From an uncultured Bacteroidales bacterium (GTDB lineage Bacteria > Bacteroidota > Bacteroidia > Bacteroidales > FEN-979), in contig CAIQUS010000234.1 in NCBI GenBank assembly GCA_903875045.1, positions 1 through 52,050 on the forward strand: a stretch of 52,050 bases of DNA, written 5' to 3'. The notes under the pieces are model-generated. The model did no database searches. It was given only the letters and a program-made list of their open reading frames with translations, and was not told the origin of the DNA. A program made the position numbers and the translations under genes. How positions within the stretch are numbered: position 1 is the stretch's first letter; every line of letters begins with the position of its first letter. Of this stretch, positions 35,250 through 43,927 are shown one piece after another.

Positions 35250-37921
35250 CAGAACTTGAATTGATAGTTAATTGACGGGATGATCCCCGCCACGGAAATT
35301 GAGGTCGGAACAAGTTCGTAAGAACCGTTCAGGTTTGATGGAACGACAAAATCGCCATGGTCATTCATCATCTTGTTGAAATTTACCGAAAAAGGATTCA
35401 TTCTTCCATAAGCATTGTACAATGTCACAGCCAGACTGTGCTGAAAGCGGTTTCCGGGTTTGTTGAACATATACGTGGCACTCACATCAAGCCGGTGATA
35501 ATCGGGCAGGCGGTCATTGTTTTTATCCCCGTAAACCGGGATGGAATATCCATTGTTGTAATAAAACCCGACAGGTGATGTGATGGCGCCACCGGTGAGG
35601 AAAATCCAGTTGGCCGTAAACATCCAGTGTTTTTTGTCATCCCAGGAGATGTTGAGGCAGATATTGCTTGGGCGGTCATAATTGGCCGGGTAACTGTTCC
35701 CGTTGTTGATTCCGGGCGTCTGGACCATCGCCCTCGACCAGGTATATCCGATCCAGCCGGTAAGGTTTCCCATGGTTTTGCGCAACATGATTTCAACGCC
35801 GTACGACCATGCCCTTCCGAACCGCAACTCACCTTCGATCAGCGTATTAAAAAGCAGGTTGGCATGATCGCGGTAATCAGGGTGATTGTGAAACCATTTA
35901 TAATAGCTCTCTACTGAAATCGTAAACCTTGATTTCGAAAGTTCCCTGAAATAGCCAACCGCCACCTGATCGGCTGTTTGTGGCGGCAGATTCGGACCGG
36001 AGGGCACCCACACCTCCAGGGAGGTAAACGGACTTGTTGAATTGGACAGCAATTGCAGAAACTGCGTGGTACGGCTGTAACTTGCCTTTACCGAAGATTT
36101 CGGGTTGATCTGGAACTGGATGTTTAGTCGTGGTTCCGGGCTGAAGGCCGTAGAGTAAGCCACCCCGCTGTCATAACCGATGGTGTCGATCACCTGGTGG
36201 TTGGCATCGAAATAGTAAACATTGGTGGGGCCGACATCCTGCCACACCGGAAGCCTTATTCCATACCGAAACGAAAACCGTTTTCCGATCCGCTGTTCGT
36301 TGGATGCATAAAACACATATTCCATGGAATGATATTCAGCCACTTTGGGCACATTCTGCGGCGTATTTCCATTTTCAAGGGTCACATTCCCCGGATTGGA
36401 ATAATGGTATGTTACTTCAACTCCCGAACGTATGGTATTCTGAGGGTTCAGGTACCAGGCAAAATCTGTTTTAATAGTCATATTGGAAATAGACGAATTC
36501 CAATATCCATTTTGCTCCTGGGGCAGGTTCAGGGAATAGTTATACCGGCTGTAATTCAGGGTGGTATTGCTGAACAGCCGGTTGCTGAAAACATGGTTCC
36601 AGCGGAATGTCCCGGCAAGGTTGTTCCAGTTGATACCAAGCGAATTCACCTCTTCCGAGAGATACCGGCTGAAAACGTCCCTGCCGGTATAAAAGGTGAA
36701 AAAAAAGCGGTTATTGTCGTTCAGCCTGTAATTCAGTTTGGCATTGACATCAAAGAACTGAAAATCGAAACTCTTGTTAAACGTGCTGATGTTGTTTAGC
36801 CAGTTGAGGGTCGACACCCTGCCTGAGATGAAAAAGGAGGCCTTGTCTTTCACGATAGGCCCTTCGAGGGTGATGTTTGACGCATACGGACCAACATTTC
36901 CCGAAAAGCCAAAACGCTTCAGGTTGCCTTCCCTGGCTTTGATGTCGATAACCGATGACAACCGTCCGCCGAACCTGGCAGGGAAATCGCCCTTGTAAAT
37001 CTGCACATTGTTAATGGCATCGGGGGCAAAAGCAGAAAAAAAACCAAACAGGTGGGAAGGATTGTAAACCGGCACTTCATCGATCAGCAACAGGTTCTGA
37101 TCGCTGTTCCCGCCCCGTACATAATAGAGCGCCGACCCATCACCGTAGGACTGAATCCCGGGAACGGCCTGCAACGCCCTGATGATGTCGAGATCGCCTC
37201 CGAAACCCGGCAATTGCGACAGGTTTTTTTGTGAAAAGCGGAATTCGCTCATCTGTGCATTGCGGATATCGGATTCATGGTCGGCAGCTACAATTTCCAC
37301 CTCCCTGATCTCCAGTTTATCCTCCTCCATCTCAACCGACATCCGGGTATTTTCGTTCATATTTACATCCGTAACCACCTCCCTGTAGCCCATGTATGAG
37401 CATACAATCGTATAAATTCCGCTGCCAAGCGTCAGCGAAAAAAACCCATAGCCATTGGACATAACGCCCACTGTGGAACCTTTTACATACACATTGGCGC
37501 CGATCAGCACCTCCCCGGTATTTTTATCTCTGAGATAGCCGCTGATGGTATACCGCGCAGAGGGGCTGACTGCAACATTTTTATCCGCTGATTCCGGCTG
37601 AACCATCTGTTTCAGCACAAGGTGGTTCTCCACCTTCAGATAATCAATTCCCTGATGTTTAAGTACTATTTCAAGAATCTCAGCCACTGATTTGTTTTTC
37701 GCATTCACTGTTATCCGTCGTTCAACCGGCACCATTTGTGGATTATAGGAAAAGTCGATGCCCGAAAGTTCTGTAACCTTACTGAGTACCTCAGATATGG
37801 ATTTATCGGTCATCTTCAGGGTAATTTTTTTCTGAAGATCCTGAGATAAAGCTGTGAATGAAAACAATACGAATAATGTGATAAGGAGCGGATAATATTG
37901 GAAGTCTGAATTCTTCAACAT
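35249..37921 (-). CDS. TonB-dependent receptor with STN signalling domain
   Basis: An 890-residue outer-membrane receptor. The ATG at 37921, seven bases after the fecR stop, gives a normal signal peptide (ends FTALSQ); longer in-frame starts lie inside fecR. An STN domain (about 30-95, ITLKMTDKSISEVLSKV) is the part that signals to FecR. A carboxypeptidase-like regulatory domain (about 120-205, YTISGYLRDKNTGEVLIGAN) follows, then the plug (about 225-340, with YVRGGNSDQNLLLIDEVPV and GDFPARFGGRLSSVIDIKA), and a beta-barrel ending in YQFKF. No SusD gene is present; DUF4249 takes that place. It imports an unidentified substrate using TonB. Confidence 0.92.
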   Translation of the reverse strand: MLKNSDFQYYPLLITLFVLFSFTALSQDLQKKITLKMTDKSISEVLSKVTELSGIDFSYNPQMVPVERRITVNAKNKSVAEILEIVLKHQGIDYLKVENHLVLKQMVQPESADKNVAVSPSARYTISGYLRDKNTGEVLIGANVYVKGSTVGVMSNGYGFFSLTLGSGIYTIVCSYMGYREVVTDVNMNENTRMSVEMEEDKLEIREVEIVAADHESDIRNAQMSEFRFSQKNLSQLPGFGGDLDIIRALQAVPGIQSYGDGSALYYVRGGNSDQNLLLIDEVPVYNPSHLFGFFSAFAPDAINNVQIYKGDFPARFGGRLSSVIDIKAREGNLKRFGFSGNVGPYASNITLEGPIVKDKASFFISGRVSTLNWLNNISTFNKSFDFQFFDVNAKLNYRLNDNNRFFFTFYTGRDVFSRYLSEEVNSLGINWNNLAGTFRWNHVFSNRLFSNTTLNYSRYNYSLNLPQEQNGYWNSSISNMTIKTDFAWYLNPQNTIRSGVEVTYHYSNPGNVTLENGNTPQNVPKVAEYHSMEYVFYASNEQRIGKRFSFRYGIRLPVWQDVGPTNVYYFDANHQVIDTIGYDSGVAYSTAFSPEPRLNIQFQINPKSSVKASYSRTTQFLQLLSNSTSPFTSLEVWVPSGPNLPPQTADQVAVGYFRELSKSRFTISVESYYKWFHNHPDYRDHANLLFNTLIEGELRFGRAWSYGVEIMLRKTMGNLTGWIGYTWSRAMVQTPGINNGNSYPANYDRPSNICLNISWDDKKHWMFTANWIFLTGGAITSPVGFYYNNGYSIPVYGDKNNDRLPDYHRLDVSATYMFNKPGNRFQHSLAVTLYNAYGRMNPFSVNFNKMMNDHGDFVVPSNLNGSYELVPTSISVAGIIPSINYQFKF

Positions 37922-37928
37922 GACTGGA

Positions 37929-38939
37929 TTACATACTCTTATTACAGCCCTGACCGGAAAGTTCGATCCCTGCGCCGGTATTTCTGACCTGTAAATCAAG
38001 AGTAGCTTTGAGTACATTGATGACCGATTCGATAGATTGCCTGTCAAAGGTAGCTGTTATCCTGCAATTACTCAACCGGTCGCCCGATAAACGGATATTT
38101 GTGTGATACACTTTGGCTAAAACCGCAACCACTTCATTCAGAGGAGTATTGTTAAACACCATGTATTTCGTTTTCCATGCGAGGAAGTTAACATCCTTAT
38201 TGATTGTTTTCAGGATGATATCATCATCTGTGCCCATCTCCGCTTTCTCTCCCGGCAGAAGCAGTGACATTGTTTCTGGTTTGTTCTCATAATAGACCCT
38301 TACTACCCCGTTCGAGAGGATAATCTCATTGGTTTGATTAAACGTATTGGTGTTGACGGAAAAAGCAGTTCCCACCACTCGGATCCTTACATTTCCGGCA
38401 GAAACGATAAAAGGCTTTGCTTTATCATGGGCTACTTCAAACCATGCTTCGCCCTGTAAGGCAACTTTGCGGAATGCCCCCTCGAACCGTGAAGGGTATG
38501 ACAGTGTTGCACCGGCATTCAGGGTTACGATTGTGCCATCGGGCAAAGTCTGTTCAACCATTTCTGTTGATGCGGTCAATTGATTTTCAGCAGGATGACT
38601 GATGTACCGGTACAATAAAAAAGCCGGAACAGCCAGCAGTAAGAAGGTGGCGGCGATGCGGAGAACCCATGGAAAAATTTCCAATTTCCAATTTCCAATT
38701 TCCAATTTCGGTTTTCTAACTTTGATCTTTAAATCCCTCCATTCATGGTCAAGGTCGATGGATGACGCTACTCTTGCATTCTCCATCATATTCCAGGTTT
38801 TCTGATATGCTGAAAATTTTTCAGCATTTGCAGTATCGGCTTTGACCCAGTCTTCCAGTTCACGGATTTCTTCAGGAGTTGCCTCAGAGAAAAAATACCT
38901 GGCAATCAGATCAATATAATATGTATCGTTTGCTTTCAT
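37929..38939 (-). CDS. fecR: FecR-family anti-sigma factor
   Basis: A 336-residue inner-membrane regulator. The cytoplasmic N-terminus (about 1-75, YFFSEATPEEIRELEDWVKAD) binds the sigma factor, one membrane helix (about 92-112) follows, and the periplasmic FecR domain carries TLPDGTIVTLNAGATLSYP, ALQGEAWFEVAH and VVGTAFSVN. A C-terminal STN-like DUF4974 part (VFNNTPLNEVVAVLAKVY) ends it. The segment before the membrane helix (KLEIGNWKLEI) is encoded by a 7-base tandem repeat, so a copy change would shift the frame. Its promoter-like site at 38953-38986 overlaps the sigma stop codon. Confidence 0.92.
   Translation of the reverse strand: MKANDTYYIDLIARYFFSEATPEEIRELEDWVKADTANAEKFSAYQKTWNMMENARVASSIDLDHEWRDLKIKVRKPKLEIGNWKLEIFPWVLRIAATFLLLAVPAFLLYRYISHPAENQLTASTEMVEQTLPDGTIVTLNAGATLSYPSRFEGAFRKVALQGEAWFEVAHDKAKPFIVSAGNVRIRVVGTAFSVNTNTFNQTNEIILSNGVVRVYYENKPETMSLLLPGEKAEMGTDDDIILKTINKDVNFLAWKTKYMVFNNTPLNEVVAVLAKVYHTNIRLSGDRLSNCRITATFDRQSIESVINVLKATLDLQVRNTGAGIELSGQGCNKSM
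38676..38709 (-). repeat. Heptanucleotide tandem repeat inside fecR
   Basis: Four full copies and most of a fifth of AATTTCC (plus strand; GGAAATT in the coding direction). Three units make 21 bases, which is why the peptide repeats as KLEIGNW KLEI. Loss or gain of one unit would put the rest of fecR out of frame. Confidence 0.85.
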
Positions 38940-38952
38940 GTTGTTTTACCAG

Positions 38953-38986
38953 TGATAATACACCGGAGTTGGTTGTTACCCTGATG
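38953..38986 (-). promoter_or_regulatory. ECF-type promoter-like site before fecR
   Basis: On the minus strand CATCAGGGT (38986-38978), 14 bases, GTGTATTATCA (38963-38953). Same blocks and spacing as at 34377-34410. The first block covers the last codons of the sigma gene; the start would be about 7 bases before the fecR ATG. Confidence 0.55.
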
Positions 38987-39569
38987 AGGCGATAAAAAAA
39001 CTAGCGAAATGGTGAAAGGGTGAAATAGCGAAATAAAAAAAAATGATGGGCAGGTATTCGGCAAGGCGGATGCGCATGTGCTGCAGGGCCTTTGACATTT
39101 GGGTTTCGACTGTTTTGACCGAAATCTTCAGATGATCGGCAATTTGCTGGTATTTCATGTTCTGAACCCGGCTGAGCGTGAAAATTTCACGGCATTTTTC
39201 AGGTAATTCATCCATGGCACTGGTAATCTGAAGCCGGATGTCAGATTCTATAAGTCTGTCGGGCTGATCGTAAATTGCTTCCTGCGACAGGTTTTCCAAT
39301 GCTAGCAGGTCCTTGCTGAATTTTTTATGGTCGCGCAGATAGTTGAGGCATTTGTTGCGAACCGTGGTTGAAAGATAACTTTTAACCGGCTTCGAAAGGT
39401 CGATGGTATCCCGTTTTTCCCAAAGATTCACGAAAGCATCCTGTACAATTTCCTTTGCTACCTGTTCATCCTTCACATAACCCGCTGCAAACTGGCAAAG
39501 TCCGGTAAAATGTTCCCTGAAAAGCGATTCCAGGGTTTGTTCATTAAACGGTGGGGTTACCTTAAGCAT
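38976..39569 (-). CDS. ECF RNA polymerase sigma factor (FecI-like)
   Basis: A 197-residue sigma factor. Region 2 has LCQFAAGYVKDEQVAKEIVQ and DAFVNLWEKRD; region 4 has ELPEKCREIFTLSRVQNMKY, then QQIADHLKISVKTVETQMSKAL. A hydrophobic tail (LAEYLPIIFFYFAISPFHHF) follows region 4. It is the first gene of a sigma, anti-sigma, receptor, lipoprotein set, in the usual Bacteroidota order. FecR, driven by the STN receptor, would control it. Its stop overlaps the promoter-like site of fecR. Confidence 0.92.
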   Translation of the reverse strand: MLKVTPPFNEQTLESLFREHFTGLCQFAAGYVKDEQVAKEIVQDAFVNLWEKRDTIDLSKPVKSYLSTTVRNKCLNYLRDHKKFSKDLLALENLSQEAIYDQPDRLIESDIRLQITSAMDELPEKCREIFTLSRVQNMKYQQIADHLKISVKTVETQMSKALQHMRIRLAEYLPIIFFYFAISPFHHFASFFIASSG

Positions 39570-39820
39570 GTTGGAATTTGGAGTTCAACTAAATACCGAT
39601 TTATCGAAAATTCCGGTACAATAAATTACTTTCCAAACCGGACATTGATTCCCTGATGTGTATAAGTCGTAATGCTTTTGGTTTTATGATGTTTAACACC
39701 CGTGTTAAGCAAACCAACGTAAAAACATTCTAATATTAACGCTGGGTTTAGAGAAATATTTTTTTTCCACATCAATATTTCAAAAACTAACGGCCGTCTT
39801 CTCCAGAGATTATTTTGTGG
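39570..39820. promoter_or_regulatory. Divergent intergenic region with a 16-base palindrome
   Basis: A perfect palindrome TTAACAC CC GTGTTAA (39693-39708) lies between the sigma gene and hicB, 124 bases from one start and 158 from the other. It could be a repressor site. I see no TAnnTTTG box for the sigma gene. Confidence 0.35.
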
Positions 39821-39854
39821 TTTGTGGTTGAATCACAATTATCATGTAACTTTG
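39821..39854 (+). promoter_or_regulatory. Promoter of the HicBA module
   Basis: TTTG (39821-39824), 22 bases, then TAACTTTG (39847-39854), a perfect -7 box with slightly long spacing. The predicted start near 39861 is only about 6 bases from the ATG. Confidence 0.4.
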
Positions 39855-39866
39855 TAAAAAAAAGTT

Positions 39867-40091
39867 ATGAAAGTCAGAAATACCTATACTGCGATCATTA
39901 AAAAAGGAGAGCAGGGCTATTATTTTGGCTGGATAGAGCAAGTACCGGAGGCCATGAGCCAGGGTACCACCATGAACAAACTTTTAGAAAATCTTAAGGA
40001 CGCATTATCTTTAGTTTTAGAGGATAAGAAAACAGAGGCTATGAAAATTACCATTGGCCAAAAAGTAACCCGTCGCAGGATAGTTTGTTGA
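39867..40091 (+). CDS. hicB: HicB-family antitoxin
   Basis: A 74-residue protein with the HicB core TYTAIIKKGEQGYYFGWIEQ, then VPEAMSQGTT and LLENLKDALSLVLED. The partial RNase-H-like fold neutralises HicA. It precedes the toxin and overlaps it by 7 bases. The C-terminal DNA-binding part seen in longer HicB proteins is absent. Confidence 0.85.
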   Translation: MKVRNTYTAIIKKGEQGYYFGWIEQVPEAMSQGTTMNKLLENLKDALSLVLEDKKTEAMKITIGQKVTRRRIVC

Positions 40092-40279
40092 GGAAAAGAG
40101 GAGATTTTATCAGATACCTGAAATTGCATGGTTGCGATTTGCACCGGGAAGGAAGTGTCCACACGATTTTCATAAACAAGTTGACCGGCAAAAAATCGAC
40201 CGTTCCACGGCATAATGAAATTGATAATGGGTTTTGCAGACACATTTGCAAACAAATTGGAATCCCCCCGATAAATTAA
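40085..40279 (+). CDS. hicA: HicA-family mRNA interferase toxin
   Basis: A 64-residue double-stranded-RNA-binding-like toxin. GDFIRYLKLHGCDLHREGS with the catalytic-type His in SVHTIF, then STVPRHNEIDNGFCRHICKQ match HicA. The start is TTG at 40085 (or 40088), inside the antitoxin gene, so translation is coupled. HicA cleaves mRNA independently of ribosomes. Confidence 0.85.
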   Translation: MLRKRGDFIRYLKLHGCDLHREGSVHTIFINKLTGKKSTVPRHNEIDNGFCRHICKQIGIPPIN

Positions 40280-40394
40280 ACTTCATATTTTTTGTTTGCA
40301 TTTTTAAGAAGAAAAATTTCCAGCTATATCAATGCTTTAGAAACGGCTTTGTTATCAGGTTTTTCTATCTTTATTCATAAAAAGTTTGTCTTGC

Positions 40395-40424
40395 TTGGCA
40401 ACTTTAAAAATTTAGTTTAATTTG
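40395..40424 (+). promoter_or_regulatory. Promoter of the sensor kinase gene
   Basis: TTG (40395-40397), 19 bases, then TTAATTTG (40417-40424), one mismatch from TAnnTTTG. The start is expected near 40431, giving a leader of about 94 bases. Confidence 0.4.
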
Positions 40425-40524
40425 CGCCGGTATTCCCGGGAACCTGTTTCGATATTCGGTTGTGTTTGCTTCAGAGAAAATGATCTCCCGGGATATTTCA
40501 TCCTGTTCTGTAAAAAAGAAAAAT

Positions 40525-42954
40525 ATGAAATCCCCGTCGCTGATGCTATTCGTCGCCCTGTATTTTCTTTGTCTCCGTATACAGGCGCAAACCCCGGAAA
40601 TTGAAACACTGGTGAAAACCATCAGCGAAACAACCGGAAAAGAACGGATGGAAGCCTGTACCGACTTGAGTTTCCGGTATTACCCCATCGATCCGGCCAA
40701 AGGGATCCATTACGGAGAACTGGCGCTCCGCCTTGCCGACTCACTGAAACTTCCCGGGGCCAAAGGAAAAATCTTCAACAATCTCGGGGCAAATCATTTG
40801 GCCTTATCCAACCATTCCGCTGCACGAAGTTCATTCCATCAGGCTTTGCAATATGCCCGCGAAGCCGGCGATTCGCTGGAGATGGCCTCGGCCTGTAACC
40901 GGCTTGGGCTGGTATATGAAAAAACCGGCGTTTTTGATTCTGCGTTGCAGGTTTTTCAAACGGCATTGGCTTACTACAAACGAAATAAAAACCTTGAACG
41001 CACCGGAGTCCTGAACGAAAATATCGGGATGATCCATCTTCATCGCGGGGAGTTGAAAACCGCTTTGTCCTTTTTCCTGGAGGCAAAAACATCCTTTGAA
41101 AGCGCCGGGATCCGAAACAAACTGGCTTCGGTTTACCTCAAAATAGGAAGAGTCTATTCCGAAACGGGTGATTTTGTTGAAGCAGAAAAGTGGTATCAGA
41201 AAGGAAAGCTGCTCTCGCTGGAGGCAGGCGATTTCCAGACAGCAGCCATTGCCATCAACGCCATGGGGATCATGTTCAAGAACCAGCAGAAGTATGAAGA
41301 GGCACTGCAGCATTACCTGGAGGTTATCAATATAGCCGACAGGATTAAAAACAAAAACCTCCTGCTTGCGGTGTACGGCAACATCGGCAATGTTTACCAA
41401 CAGCTTGGCAATTACCGGAAAGCCCTTGAGTTCCATCAACAGGCACTTCCCCTTGCGATACAGTTGAATAATCCGCTACAAATCGCCCATGAAGAGTTCG
41501 GACTCGGGGATGCCTGCAAGGGTTTATCCGATTATACCGGGGCAGTAAAACACTTCGAAAAGGCATTGCCTGTTTTTCAGGCATCACAGGCCTGGTCCGA
41601 CCTGCTGGTCACCTATCAGGGGTTGATTGAAGCAAACAACGGACTGAAAAAGTATGACCGTTCCGTTATCTTTTATGAAAAGTATATCGCCATCAGGGAT
41701 TCATTGAACAAAAATGAACTCAATTCTGCCCTGGATTCCCTCAAGGTGAAGTTCAAGACTGAGCAGACCATGCAGGAAAACACCCTGCTGTCGCAAACCA
41801 ACGAGATACATATAAAAACCATTGCCCTGCAGCGAACCATCATGGTTTCAGCCATTCTCTTTGCATTCATTCTGCTGGTTTTTATTTTCGTTGTCGTCAG
41901 GAACAGGAAAAAACTGAAAAAAGCCCATGAGTTACTTGCGCTGAAGAATGCCGAGATTTCAATGAAAGCGGAGGAGCTGGCCCTGAAAAACAGCCAGCTG
42001 ATGGCCTATTCACAATACAAAGACTCGATGAATTCATTCCTGGTGCACGACCTGAAAAACCCGCTGAACACGATCATCAACCTCGATGCCGGCCATATTA
42101 CACCACAGCAGGCGGAGGGAGCCCGACAGTCGGGATGGCAGATGCTTCAGATTGTGTCGAATCTGCTCGACCTTGGCAAATATGAGCACACCAGCATGAC
42201 ACTAACCACAGGAGATGCATGGCTCGCAAAGGTCATTCATCAGGCATTCAGCGATACAACCTACCTGGCAGAACAAAAGAGTATCCGTCTGATCCTTCAT
42301 TTTAAAACTGATTATCTTATAGTTGCAGATCAGGAGATCATCAAAAGGGTGTTTGTCAATCTTTTCACCAACGCCATCAAGTTTTCTCCGGCCGGAGGGC
42401 ATATCCGTATCTTCACCGAATTAACCACCACATCCATGGTTAAAATTGTCGTACAGGATGAGGGCGAAGGGATCTCCCCCGATTACCTGCCGTTCGTTTT
42501 TGAGAAATTCACCCAGGGAATTCCCCGCAGTTCAGGGTTTTCCGTATCCACCGGGATCGGACTGGCCTTCTGCAAAATGGCGGTAGAGGCACATGGCGGG
42601 ACCATTGGTGTTGTATCTGACCAGGGCCATGGATCATCCTTCTGGCTGACCTTGCCTCTGTCGGAATCAAAAGCGCTGATGCCCGACATTCCCTTTGATA
42701 CCGATGGAATGCCGGAGGCCATTCCCGCACTGCAATTAACTGCGGAGGAAAAGAAATACCTGGCCCCCTTTTGCAAAGCGCTGCAACACACCAGCATCCA
42801 CCAACTCACGGAAGTCAAAGACATCGTTAAAACCATTGAAGATAGATCTGCGCATCTTTCCACCTGGAAACAACTTATTTTACAGGCGTTATCGGTATGC
42901 AACGAACCGAAATACCATGAATTAATCAGACTTTGCCATGATGAACCGGTATAA
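40525..42954 (+). CDS. TPR-containing sensor histidine kinase
   Basis: An 809-residue kinase from the ATG at 40525, which starts a signal peptide (ends RIQAQ); the upstream in-frame ATG at 40462 adds a polar stretch. About seven TPR units (about 55-410; for example LNENIGMIHLHRGELKTALS and VYGNIGNVYQQLGNYRKALE) fill the periplasmic part. A membrane helix (about 440-460, SAILFAFILLVFIFVVV) and a coiled coil (about 465-505) follow. The HisKA box is FLVHDLKNPLN (phospho-His). The ATPase domain has NLFTNAIKFSP, DEGEGISPD, FEKFTQG and STGIGLAFCK. The stop overlaps the response-regulator start. The stimulus is unknown. Confidence 0.9.
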   Translation: MKSPSLMLFVALYFLCLRIQAQTPEIETLVKTISETTGKERMEACTDLSFRYYPIDPAKGIHYGELALRLADSLKLPGAKGKIFNNLGANHLALSNHSAARSSFHQALQYAREAGDSLEMASACNRLGLVYEKTGVFDSALQVFQTALAYYKRNKNLERTGVLNENIGMIHLHRGELKTALSFFLEAKTSFESAGIRNKLASVYLKIGRVYSETGDFVEAEKWYQKGKLLSLEAGDFQTAAIAINAMGIMFKNQQKYEEALQHYLEVINIADRIKNKNLLLAVYGNIGNVYQQLGNYRKALEFHQQALPLAIQLNNPLQIAHEEFGLGDACKGLSDYTGAVKHFEKALPVFQASQAWSDLLVTYQGLIEANNGLKKYDRSVIFYEKYIAIRDSLNKNELNSALDSLKVKFKTEQTMQENTLLSQTNEIHIKTIALQRTIMVSAILFAFILLVFIFVVVRNRKKLKKAHELLALKNAEISMKAEELALKNSQLMAYSQYKDSMNSFLVHDLKNPLNTIINLDAGHITPQQAEGARQSGWQMLQIVSNLLDLGKYEHTSMTLTTGDAWLAKVIHQAFSDTTYLAEQKSIRLILHFKTDYLIVADQEIIKRVFVNLFTNAIKFSPAGGHIRIFTELTTTSMVKIVVQDEGEGISPDYLPFVFEKFTQGIPRSSGFSVSTGIGLAFCKMAVEAHGGTIGVVSDQGHGSSFWLTLPLSESKALMPDIPFDTDGMPEAIPALQLTAEEKKYLAPFCKALQHTSIHQLTEVKDIVKTIEDRSAHLSTWKQLILQALSVCNEPKYHELIRLCHDEPV

Positions 42955-43774
42955 AATACTGATCGTTGATGATCATCCGGAAAACATTCAAACCCTGACC
43001 AGGTGTTATGAAACACTGCATCCTGAGTACATCCTCTACCAGGCTATATCAGGGAAAGTTGCTCTGGAGCTCGCCGGAACCCTGAAGATCGACCTGATTG
43101 TTTCCGACTGGGACATGCCTGGCATGTCGGGGATCGACCTGGTCAGGGCACTTAAAGCCAATAGCCGCACGGCACACATTCCCATTATCATCGTCACCGG
43201 GGTGATGTTATCCCCGGACAATCTTGACATTGCTCTTTCGTGCGGTGCGTACGATTACCTGCGGAAACCTGTTGAACACACTGAACTGGCCGCACGCACC
43301 CATGCTGCCATTCATTATGTGGAGATGCACCGGAAGGGACTGGCTGACAAAAATCTCGAACTGACCCAAAAATCCATGTTGCTGACCCGCAACAACCAGT
43401 TCAACCTTGAGATCGTCAGAAACCTGGAACGGCTTGAAATCCTGGTCGAAGGTCAACCTGAAGCTCAATCGATTATCGGGGAAATCCTTGCTGATCTTGA
43501 CCGGCAAAGCAGGGAGAGCAACTGGGGCCATTTTGAAATGGCCTTCCACAATGTGCATCCCGAGTTCTGCAAAAACATCATTACCACGTTTCCGGGCCTC
43601 ACCCCCGGCGAACTCCGTCAATGCATCCTGATCAGGCTTGGGATGAACAACAAGGATATGGCTTCTGTGTTGTATCAGAGTCCCGACAGCATCCGGGTAA
43701 CCCGCTTCCGGATACGCAGGAAACTCATGGTCGGCAACGACACCAACCTGCAATCCTTTCTCTGCAGTATCTAA
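42938..43774 (+). CDS. Response regulator with LuxR-like HTH output
   Basis: A 278-residue regulator. The receiver domain (about 5-125) has the acidic pair D11/D12, the phospho-acceptor D57 (IVSDWDMPG), Thr in IIIVTG and Lys in LRKPVEH. The C-terminal part (about 195-278) reads HPEFCKNIITTFPGLTPGEL, then RQCILIRLGMNNKDMASVLY and SPDSIRVTRFRIRRKL. This is the LuxR-like helix-turn-helix found at the ends of Bacteroidota TPR regulators. Overlap of 17 bases with the kinase gene shows it is the cognate partner. Its nearest downstream gene is the giant NHL protein; control of it is an inference only. Confidence 0.9.
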   Translation: MMNRYKILIVDDHPENIQTLTRCYETLHPEYILYQAISGKVALELAGTLKIDLIVSDWDMPGMSGIDLVRALKANSRTAHIPIIIVTGVMLSPDNLDIALSCGAYDYLRKPVEHTELAARTHAAIHYVEMHRKGLADKNLELTQKSMLLTRNNQFNLEIVRNLERLEILVEGQPEAQSIIGEILADLDRQSRESNWGHFEMAFHNVHPEFCKNIITTFPGLTPGELRQCILIRLGMNNKDMASVLYQSPDSIRVTRFRIRRKLMVGNDTNLQSFLCSI

Positions 43775-43853
43775 ACAAGTTCCTGCATTTTATTTTTCTT
43801 TTCTGCTAACATTTTGCAACGCTTTTCCCGGACCAAACAGGACCGACCGGTAT

Positions 43854-43861
43854 TATATTTG
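43854..43861 (+). promoter_or_regulatory. -7 promoter box of the giant NHL gene
   Basis: TATATTTG is a perfect TAnnTTTG, 67 bases before the ATG at 43928 (leader about 58 bases). The -33 position has only TTTTC. Confidence 0.45.
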
Positions 43862-43927
43862 CCCGCACTTGCCAACCAACCATAATTAACAGCAAGTCTT
43901 TCACTTCCGTGGCCAAATATGATGACT

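Noticed and set aside
37922-38047. Longer start of the TonB receptor
   Set aside because: It would overlap fecR by about 120 bases and hide the signal peptide; ATG at 37921 follows the fecR stop by seven bases.
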